The position numbers and the translations under genes are program-made. The notes beneath the pieces are model-generated. The model did no database searches. It had not been told where the DNA came from and saw only the letters and a list, made by a program, of their open reading frames with translations. Below, piece by piece: positions 43,377 to 49,113 of a stretch of 49,113 bases of DNA. Origin of the DNA: Treponema sp. (GTDB lineage Bacteria > Spirochaetota > Spirochaetia > Treponematales > Treponemataceae). The stretch spans positions 1 through 49,113 of the forward strand of contig JAIKYZ010000015.1 in the NCBI GenBank assembly GCA_024682655.1, written 5' to 3'. Numbering within the stretch: the stretch's first letter is position 1; every line of letters starts with the position of its first letter.

Positions 43377-46300
43377 TTAGATTTTGATTATTTTTTCATC
43401 TTTAATTTCAATTTTTTTATCAATTTCTAAATCTTTAACAACATCTTCCAAATGGCCAATAATTGCTTTGCCGATTCTATTAAATCCAAATGCTCTGGCA
43501 GTTTCATGAATTAAATCTTCTTTTGTTAAACCTATATTATTATCTAAAACAATTAGCATACCTTCAGCTAATTCTTCATAAGCAATTTGATTTATTTGTC
43601 TGGAAGCTGCTAATCGTATTCTTGGAGCTTTCTTTTCTTTGTTGAAATATAAAAAATCTGCCGATTTATATATTTTTTTATAAAACAACAAATGAGTCAA
43701 AGATTTTTTTACTATATTTTGAATAACACTTGTTACTTTTTGTCTGTTAAACAAAGGACAAACTCTTTGACACAAAACTTCAAAAGAAATTGGTTCTTCA
43801 ATTTCGACAATTTTTAATATTACATTTCTTAATTCTTGAGAATCTGATTCTGAAAGTCTTCCTTTTACTTTACAAATTTTGTAATCTTCAAAACCATAAT
43901 CCTGTTCTTCAAGGTTTGTTTTTTGTTCAAATTGAATTAAAACCTCACTTTCGTCAATTTTTTTTTTGTTATCCTTAAGATTTGAATTACCAATAAATTC
44001 CGAATTAAAAGAATTAATAGCATTTTCTATAGCTTGCAATAAACGTTGTTTTTCATTTACAAGGTCTTTAATCCAATCTGTAGACCAAATGCGATATATT
44101 TTCCATCCCATCATTTCTAGAATATCTTGTCGCAAACGATCTCTTTCTCTTGCAGTTCTACTTGAATGATATGTAGCACCATCACACTCAATACCAAGTA
44201 CAAAAACTCCGCTGTATTTTGGATGCTTTATTCCAAGGTCAATCTTATAGCCAGAACAACCAACTTTAGTTACAACTTTATAACCTTTTGAATTCAGGAA
44301 CTCATATACAGAGCTTTCAAATGGGGAATCAATTTCAACTTCTTTAGATTCATCAATATCTTTAAGAATAACATCCGGGCCATTCATTGCAAACGCAATA
44401 TATTTTCTTAAAAGTTTAGGACCATCTTGAGAAACTCTATCTATATCAATGTCTGTCGGCATTATAGAGCCAATGAGTTTTATATTATATTTTGCACGAG
44501 TTATTGCAACATTTAATCGACGTTCACCACCAAGCTGACTTAAAGGACCAAATCTCATGGCCATTTTTCCTGTCGAGTCTTTTGCATAACCAATACTAAG
44601 AATAATTGTATCCCGCTCATCCCCCTGTACATTCTCAAGACTCTTTACAAAGAAAGCTTCAAGCTTATCTTCAACAAAGAATTCTTCATATTCAGGATGC
44701 TCTTTTCTCATCTTATTTATTGCATTTTCAATAGCAAGTTCCTGAACAACACCGAAAGTGATAACTCCAAGTGTTCTGTTTGGATACTTCTTTATATGTG
44801 CAAAAACTTCTTTAGCGACTCTTTCAGCTTCAATAGAGTTTCCTCTTGGATTTCCTTTTCCGTTATAAACTCCATTTTCTACATAAATGTATTCAACACC
44901 CCAATCTGGAACTTTATCAGTATTTGATGGGAAAGTAACAAGTCGATTCTTATAAATCTTAGCATTTGAGAAAGCTATAAGATGTTCGTGTCTACTTCTA
45001 TAATGCCAGAGTAATTCTCGGTTTGGTAAGAATAGAGCTTCTTCCAAAATTGAAATATCTAAACTTTCATTTTCATCATATTCATCAGAATCAAATTCAT
45101 CATCAATAGATTGTACATTAAAGAAATTTGTTGGAGGGAGCTGATGACTATCCCCTGCAATAATTATTTGTTTTCCTCTGAAAATAGCACCAATTGCATT
45201 TTCTGTTTTTACCTGAGATGCTTCATCAAAAATAATAGTATCAAACTTATAACATTCAGATTCAAGAAATTGACTTACAGACAAAGGAGACATCATTAAG
45301 CATGGCTTTAATGTCATAATTAAATTTGGTATCTTCGCGAAAAGTTTTCTAATTGGCATTATTTTACGTTGTTTTGCCAATTCCTTTTTTAGTATATTTA
45401 CTTCACCGCTTGTAAATGTATCTAAAGCAGGTAATGCATTAATTAGATTTGCTTTTATTCTTGCCTGTGCAATTGATAATTGCTGCTTATCCAAATCAGA
45501 AAACTCTTTTATTAACTCTTCATGATTTACATGTCTAAATGAAGCAACAGCAGTGTATTCAGGTAAAACAGAATCTATCCATAGTCTATAAAACCTTTTC
45601 TCAAAAACTGGTATTATTTTATCACTTGGTATTGTTTTATTTTCAATTGTGTTTAAAAATTCTGTAAGTCCTAGTTCCATAAATTTTTTTCGAGAGGAAC
45701 TATAGTCTATCCAGTTTTCAAGTCCTTCAAAATTGTTTGAACAATCATTTAATCTGGAAATATATTTTTCAAAATCTAAGGAAATAATTTCTTCTGAATT
45801 TTCAAATTGATATGCAAACCAGTGTATGTTTTCACTGTAATTTTCAATATATTCATTCAAAGAATTATACATTTCTTTTAAGTGTTTTGAATATTCAGGC
45901 TTTGAACAGGTATTAACTAGAAATGCATTTTCATTATTAATTGTGTCATCATAATTAGCTAAAAGTGATTTAAAAGTATCAAGCCAATTAACAGAATCCT
46001 GAATTTCATTCCAGTCAGTGTTTATTCCATTAAATTCTTCGTTAAAAAGCTGCTTTAATTCATCATTTTTCTTTTCAAGGTTCTTTAATATGATTTTAAT
46101 CTGAGTCAAAGCTTCAACAGATTTATTAATTTCATTGAATTTATTAACTTCCTTTTCGATTAATTCAAAATCTGTATCAAGTTCTTTGTAAATTAAAGGA
46201 AAGATAGAAAGCATTGTCTGCTTTTGTTCATTTATTGTTGTTAATAATTCATTTCTTTTAGAAATATTCTCCAATAATTGAAGCATATTCGAAACTTTTA

Positions 46301-48404
46301 ATTTAGTTTTTTTGTTTTTTGCAAGTTGCTTTAATAATTTTTTATCTTTCCAGAAACTTGGTTTTATGATTCTAAGAACAGTGTTATAGTTATATTTAAA
46401 TCGCATTTCCATTGCTTTTGTATCAATGGAATATATGTCTTCATTATAATTATCCAGAATATCTGAGTTTAGAATTAAATACTGTTTAGTTGTATTTTCA
46501 TTCTGTGCTATAAAGCCAATTTTACTAATATCCGACTTTAAAGCATTAAAAGAAGTGTTACTTGAAATTATATCCTTAATATTTTCCAAGATTGCATTGG
46601 TATCTTCTGAAGTTTGTATTGACTCAAATTCAAAAGAACAGGTTCCATTAAGTCTCTTAAATTCTTTTACAGCATCTTTTACTTTATTTATTAAAATTAG
46701 AAAATCTTCTTTATGAGATCTTTCGGTTTCTATATTCTTCTTTAAATTTTTAAGTACAACTTCCTCAAGCCATGTCGAAGGAATTTCTGGAGTTTCTTTA
46801 GCTACTGCTAAAAGCTCTCTTAATTTTTTCATTCCTTCAAGTGTCATTTCGGCATTTAATTTGTCATTCTTAGTAAGGAGTTTGCAGAGTGAATTAAAAT
46901 TATCAATACCTTCAGTTATTTTTGCTTTTTGTTCTCCAAAGTCATGTCTAAATTCATGGGTAAGAAGCTGTACTGTCGTATGACGCCATGGATTAGTACT
47001 ACAGTCATCATTCATTCGTTTTATTTGATTGCTTACATTATTTAAAACAGAAATTAGATCTCTGTATTGTTGTTCACTTGTTTGACGAACATTAGGAATA
47101 TGAAAACTAAAATCTTCAATGTCTGCATACTTTGCAATTACACCATTTGCATAAAAGATTGATTTTCCAAGAGGTTCTATAATTTCATTTACTTCTTTTG
47201 CATATTTATTAAGTTTCTCTCTGTCCTCAATCAATTTATCGAGTTTGTATTGAACAGAAGATGACATATTTGCTTTATTTCTTGAAAGAGTTAGTACATT
47301 TTCAAGTTGAGTTAAAGTTTCTTTTTTATTTGCTTTATTACTATGTAAGGTTAAACAGAAATCAGAAAGACCTACATCTTTTAATCTTTTATAAACAACA
47401 TCCAAAGCAGCTTTCTTTTCAGAAACAAATAGAACCTTTTTTCCTTCTGCAATTTTTGAAGCAATAATGTTTGTAATAGTCTGACTTTTTCCAGTTCCCG
47501 GTGGCCCCTGCAAAACAAAACTGACATCTCTTGAAGCACATAGAATTGCATCTTGCTGACTTGAATCTGCATCCACAACATTATACACTTCCATTGGATT
47601 TACAGAATCATGATCATATCCATCAATATCAGAAATATTCTGCATATCCATTGTGTTTTCTAAGAGGGCTGTATTTCCACCCAAAGCATTTATAATAGGA
47701 TGACTTAGAATTGCATTCTTATGCTTCTCAAGGTCTTTATACATATTGATTTTTAAAAATGAAAGTATACTTAGACAAACATCGTCTTTTATAGTCCATT
47801 TGTTTTCAGCAGCAAATGTCTGTAATTTAGAATAAATAGTTGAAATATCTTCATCCTGAAATTCAGGAAGTTCAACTCCGAAATCGTGATTTAATTTATA
47901 AGCTAAAGTTGGATTTATTACAATTTCATCTTCTGTAATCCTCAGAACCATTGGATCTTTAATAGATTCACATTGCAGACTTACAGGAACAAGAATAAGA
48001 GGGGAAATTAAAGTTTGATGGGAAGAATTTACTTCCGTCCATTCTAAAAAGCCAAAAGATAAATAAAGTACATTAACATTCTGCTCATCTACAAATGTTT
48101 TATACTTTTTTCTTAAACTCCTTAAAATCTTCTGAGCATCTTTGGGTTTTCTGTTTGTACTAACATAACCAAATTTATATTCAGTAATTGTATCATCAAT
48201 TTCATCTTCTTCGTTCTGGTCAGTAATATAAGGAAATTCAATCGATTTCTCTTCTTCGACTATAGTTTTCCAGAGCTCTTTCATTGAAGGTTTTAAAAAG
48301 CAGAGAATTGATTTTGAATTTGGCTTAAAATTTATAAGGCCATTGCGTTTTCCTAAATCAAGTAATTTTCTTTTCCAGTCATTAAGCCTTGTTTCAAGTT
48401 TCAT
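43377..48404 (-). CDS. hheA: DUF4011 / SF1 helicase / Vsr-like nuclease / DUF3320 protein (Hhe-like antiviral)
   Basis: A 1675-residue multidomain protein. The N-terminal DUF4011 begins TRLNDWKRKLLDLGKRNGLI. The SF1 helicase has Walker A GPPGTGKSQTITNIIASKIA (about 296-315) and VLFVSEKKAALDVVYKRL. A long helical region (about 390-1000) is inserted in it. The helicase resumes with Walker B TIIFDEASQVKTENAIGAIF (about 1060), GDSHQLPP, VQGDERDTIILSIGYA and RRLNVAITRAK. A Vsr/MTES_1575-like nuclease (about 1365-1465) contains SPFESSVYEFL, GYKIDLGI, GIECDGATYHSS and RDRLRQDILEMMGW; its E, D and E..D residues look complete. DUF3320 ends the protein. This architecture corresponds to the Hhe system described among the antiviral genes found by Gao and colleagues. 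It is a lone gene on the minus strand, with no antitoxin or methylase neighbour. Confidence 0.85.
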   Translation of the reverse strand: MKLETRLNDWKRKLLDLGKRNGLINFKPNSKSILCFLKPSMKELWKTIVEEEKSIEFPYITDQNEEDEIDDTITEYKFGYVSTNRKPKDAQKILRSLRKKYKTFVDEQNVNVLYLSFGFLEWTEVNSSHQTLISPLILVPVSLQCESIKDPMVLRITEDEIVINPTLAYKLNHDFGVELPEFQDEDISTIYSKLQTFAAENKWTIKDDVCLSILSFLKINMYKDLEKHKNAILSHPIINALGGNTALLENTMDMQNISDIDGYDHDSVNPMEVYNVVDADSSQQDAILCASRDVSFVLQGPPGTGKSQTITNIIASKIAEGKKVLFVSEKKAALDVVYKRLKDVGLSDFCLTLHSNKANKKETLTQLENVLTLSRNKANMSSSVQYKLDKLIEDREKLNKYAKEVNEIIEPLGKSIFYANGVIAKYADIEDFSFHIPNVRQTSEQQYRDLISVLNNVSNQIKRMNDDCSTNPWRHTTVQLLTHEFRHDFGEQKAKITEGIDNFNSLCKLLTKNDKLNAEMTLEGMKKLRELLAVAKETPEIPSTWLEEVVLKNLKKNIETERSHKEDFLILINKVKDAVKEFKRLNGTCSFEFESIQTSEDTNAILENIKDIISSNTSFNALKSDISKIGFIAQNENTTKQYLILNSDILDNYNEDIYSIDTKAMEMRFKYNYNTVLRIIKPSFWKDKKLLKQLAKNKKTKLKVSNMLQLLENISKRNELLTTINEQKQTMLSIFPLIYKELDTDFELIEKEVNKFNEINKSVEALTQIKIILKNLEKKNDELKQLFNEEFNGINTDWNEIQDSVNWLDTFKSLLANYDDTINNENAFLVNTCSKPEYSKHLKEMYNSLNEYIENYSENIHWFAYQFENSEEIISLDFEKYISRLNDCSNNFEGLENWIDYSSSRKKFMELGLTEFLNTIENKTIPSDKIIPVFEKRFYRLWIDSVLPEYTAVASFRHVNHEELIKEFSDLDKQQLSIAQARIKANLINALPALDTFTSGEVNILKKELAKQRKIMPIRKLFAKIPNLIMTLKPCLMMSPLSVSQFLESECYKFDTIIFDEASQVKTENAIGAIFRGKQIIIAGDSHQLPPTNFFNVQSIDDEFDSDEYDENESLDISILEEALFLPNRELLWHYRSRHEHLIAFSNAKIYKNRLVTFPSNTDKVPDWGVEYIYVENGVYNGKGNPRGNSIEAERVAKEVFAHIKKYPNRTLGVITFGVVQELAIENAINKMRKEHPEYEEFFVEDKLEAFFVKSLENVQGDERDTIILSIGYAKDSTGKMAMRFGPLSQLGGERRLNVAITRAKYNIKLIGSIMPTDIDIDRVSQDGPKLLRKYIAFAMNGPDVILKDIDESKEVEIDSPFESSVYEFLNSKGYKVVTKVGCSGYKIDLGIKHPKYSGVFVLGIECDGATYHSSRTARERDRLRQDILEMMGWKIYRIWSTDWIKDLVNEKQRLLQAIENAINSFNSEFIGNSNLKDNKKKIDESEVLIQFEQKTNLEEQDYGFEDYKICKVKGRLSESDSQELRNVILKIVEIEEPISFEVLCQRVCPLFNRQKVTSVIQNIVKKSLTHLLFYKKIYKSADFLYFNKEKKAPRIRLAASRQINQIAYEELAEGMLIVLDNNIGLTKEDLIHETARAFGFNRIGKAIIGHLEDVVKDLEIDKKIEIKDEKIIKI

Positions 48405-48450
48405 TCTATTAATTCTACAATTAATTTATATTATTTACCATTACTATTTG

Positions 48451-48485
48451 TATACTTCGTGTATATTCTGTATATACTTCGTGTA
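48451..48485 (-). promoter_or_regulatory. Two 13-bp direct repeats upstream of the Hhe-like gene
   Basis: TATACTTCGTGTA occurs at 48451-48463 and again, identical, at 48473-48485, with starts exactly 22 bp apart (two DNA turns). Each copy has partial dyad symmetry (TAyAC-n3-GTrTA). They lie 47-81 nt upstream of the ATG, next to and above a possible -10 (TAATAT as read on the minus strand, 48428-48433), so the nearer copy overlaps the -35 region. A regulator binding site is a reasonable inference. Confidence 0.5.
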
Positions 48486-48611
48486 AAATGATTGTCTCAG
48501 AGTCTAAAAACCGGGTTTTATTCGTCCTAATTCCGCTAAAGAAGGTGGAATAAAAAGATTGTTTTTTAAACAGAATAATGTCGTAAATCCTTGTAACACA
48601 AAGATTTAGGC

Positions 48612-48643
48612 AAAAAAAATGGCTTCTAACAGAGTTAGAAGCC
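48612..48643 (-). terminator. Terminator after the tRNA-Phe remnant
   Basis: A perfect 10-bp stem GGCTTCTAAC-AGA-GTTAGAAGCC (48621-48643) followed on the minus strand by ATTTTTTTT. It starts 4 nt after the tRNA remnant and was most likely the native tRNA terminator. Confidence 0.85.
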
Positions 48644-48646
48644 AAG

Positions 48647-48688
48647 TGCCACAGGTTGGAATCGAACCAACGACATACGGATTTTCAG
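48647..48688 (-). pseudogene. 3' half of a tRNA-Phe gene (attachment-site remnant)
   Basis: Read on the minus strand: anticodon loop and 3' anticodon stem CTGAAAATCCG, variable loop TATGTC, T arm GTTGGTTCGATTCCAAC, acceptor strand CTGTGGC and discriminator A. CTGAAAA is the tRNA-Phe (GAA) loop. The 5' half (acceptor, D arm, 5' anticodon stem) is absent; instead the upstream 16 nt form a perfect hairpin GGATTTTC-GTTCT-GAAAATCC across the junction. Integrases that target tRNA genes exchange strands in the anticodon or T loop and leave exactly such a half at the far end. Only the tRNA type is uncertain. Confidence 0.65.
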
Positions 48689-48739
48689 AACGAAAATCCC
48701 CTTAATGGCATTGCAATAATTGTCTTGTTAAGTAACTCT

Positions 48740-48767
48740 ATTATAACATAAATTATTTAATTTTCAA
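48740..48767 (-). promoter_or_regulatory. Promoter reading into the tRNA-Phe half
   Basis: On the minus strand TTGAAA (48762-48767) and TATAAT (48740-48745) are 16 nt apart. The predicted transcript starts near 48733 and would run through the tRNA half to the terminator at 48612, about 120 nt. Confidence 0.5.
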
Positions 48768-48802
48768 CTAAATTGCATTATTTTGTATAGGGTTGTTTTT
48801 AT

Positions 48803-48846
48803 TTTTGCACTGTTTTTGCACTATATGTGCATTATCCGTGCACTGC
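48803..48846 (+). repeat. Four 11-bp tandem iterons (TGCAC)
   Basis: TGCA motifs begin at 48806, 48817, 48828 and 48839, each exactly 11 bp apart: TTTTTGCACTG, TTTTTGCACTA, TATGTGCATTA, TCCGTGCACTG (the last runs into the core-like site). The phasing of one motif per helical turn on one face of the DNA fits a protein array such as integrase arm-type sites, an excisionase or a replication-initiator iteron. Confidence 0.6.
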
Positions 48847-48875
48847 CGACATACGGACTAGTAATCCGTGAAAAA
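48844..48875. other. Core-like site sharing a half with the tRNA remnant
   Basis: CGACATACGGACTAGTAATC repeats the 11-nt CGACATACGGA found inside the tRNA-Phe half at 48671-48681, then continues into an imperfect dyad (CGGACTAGTAATCCG) and GAAAAATCC, against GAAAATCC at the other copy. Two sites with the same left arm, each with a dyad core, 174 bp apart, one beside iterons, look like recombinase core sites. Confidence 0.4.
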
Positions 48876-49113
48876 TCCGGAGCTCTGAAAAAGGTGTTCA
48901 TTATAGCCGTTCGCTCCAGCCGTACTTCGTACCGCTTCCGCTCTCTACATTTCTCGTGTTCCTGGAAACGCACCTTCCAAAAAGGTAGCAAAAAGACAGC
49001 TCTCTCATTCACTCATTCCGCTGCACTTCGTTCCGCTCCATTCGTTCATTCGTTCGCAGACTTTTTGCATATACTAGAAAGCTCGCAAGGTGGCCTTTGT
49101 GCAAGCGGCGCAA
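48876..49113. other. Right edge without recognised gene
   Basis: No convincing coding frame on either strand. The composition is distinctly richer in C and G, with repeated CATTC/CGTTC-type words (for example ATTCACTCATTCCGCTGCAC and CATTCGTTCATTCGTTCGC). The change of composition right after the att-like structure suggests an element entering from the right, but its genes lie outside the window. Confidence 0.35.

Noticed and set aside
48421..48645. A 74-codon frame on the minus strand upstream of the Hhe-like gene.
   Set aside because: Its start lies inside the tRNA terminator hairpin, it covers the direct repeats, it has no ribosome binding site, and the product looks like translated non-coding DNA.
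48647..48720. Reading the tRNA-Phe half plus the upstream TGCCA as a complete D-armless tRNA.
   Set aside because: Only five acceptor pairs form, there is no D arm, and the anticodon stem is replaced by a longer dyad; a remnant explains it better.
48821..49012. A 63-codon minus-strand frame at the right edge.
   Set aside because: It crosses the iterons and core-like site, has no ribosome binding site and has an unusual Arg/Glu composition from repeated sequence.
1..49113. Search for CRISPR arrays.
   Set aside because: No set of regularly spaced direct repeats of 23-40 nt was seen; the only phased repeats are the 11-bp iterons and the pair upstream of the Hhe-like gene.

Overview
The window is AT-rich bacterial chromosome and reads like a spirochete, most likely a gut, rumen or oral Treponema. 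Support comes from the gene neighbourhoods (zinc-ribbon coiled-coil protein / rpoD / dnaG / mltG; TPR / mreB / mreC / mreD / mrdA / rodA; flgF / flgG / flgJ; murG / cvpA / holB / histidine kinase / NtrC-type regulator), from glycogen synthesis genes (glgA, glgC), and from a secreted GH5 glycanase that suggests life on plant or host polysaccharide. The genus is inferred from gene content, not measured.

Layout. 1-3490 is accessory: the end of an unknown gene, a DUF3990 protein with a palindromic operator-like promoter, a secreted GH5 enzyme between REP-like palindromes, and decayed remnants of a BRO-N/DinD-type protein and probably a transposase. 3491-10608 is the cell-shape operon on the minus strand, with the RNase P RNA gene about 20 nt upstream of its first gene; the PBP2 gene carries an in-frame TAG that removes its last 39 or so codons. 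10630-17956 is the macromolecular-synthesis cluster (zinc-ribbon protein, rpoD, dnaG, mltG, a small coupled ORF, a metallo-beta-lactamase-fold protein) and tRNA-Tyr and tRNA-Thr. 18002-32719 is mixed housekeeping: glgA, an SPFH-like membrane protein, cca, trpS, folC, alr, a lipoprotein, thrC, an anchored putative propeller protein, a cytidylate-kinase-like protein, yicC and murC. 32793-36640 holds distal rod genes flgJ-flgG-flgF and divergent glgC. 36677-43264 holds an NtrC-type two-component pair, holB, cvpA, murG and a divergent PilZ-type protein. 43377-48404 is one very large gene encoding a DUF4011 / SF1 helicase / Vsr-like nuclease / DUF3320 protein, the architecture of the single-gene antiviral system known as Hhe. 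48405-49113 is non-coding and carries two 22-bp-phased direct repeats upstream of that gene, the 3' half of a tRNA-Phe gene with its terminator, a promoter reading into it, four 11-bp-phased iterons and a second core-like site: the signature of a mobile-element attachment site whose element probably continues past the right edge.

How it fits together. Most genes serve envelope growth (MreBCD, RodA/PBP2, MurC, MurG, Alr, MltG), replication and transcription start (DnaG, HolB, RpoD), tRNA maturation and charging (RNase P, Cca, TrpS, two tRNAs), flagella and glycogen. A recurrent feature is promoters whose -10 box lies only 6-10 nt before the start codon with no Shine-Dalgarno sequence (DUF3990, folC, murG), suggesting leaderless mRNAs. 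The points most worth a second look are the PBP2 nonsense codon, the Hhe-like defence gene with its operator repeats, and the tRNA-half / iteron structure at the right edge.
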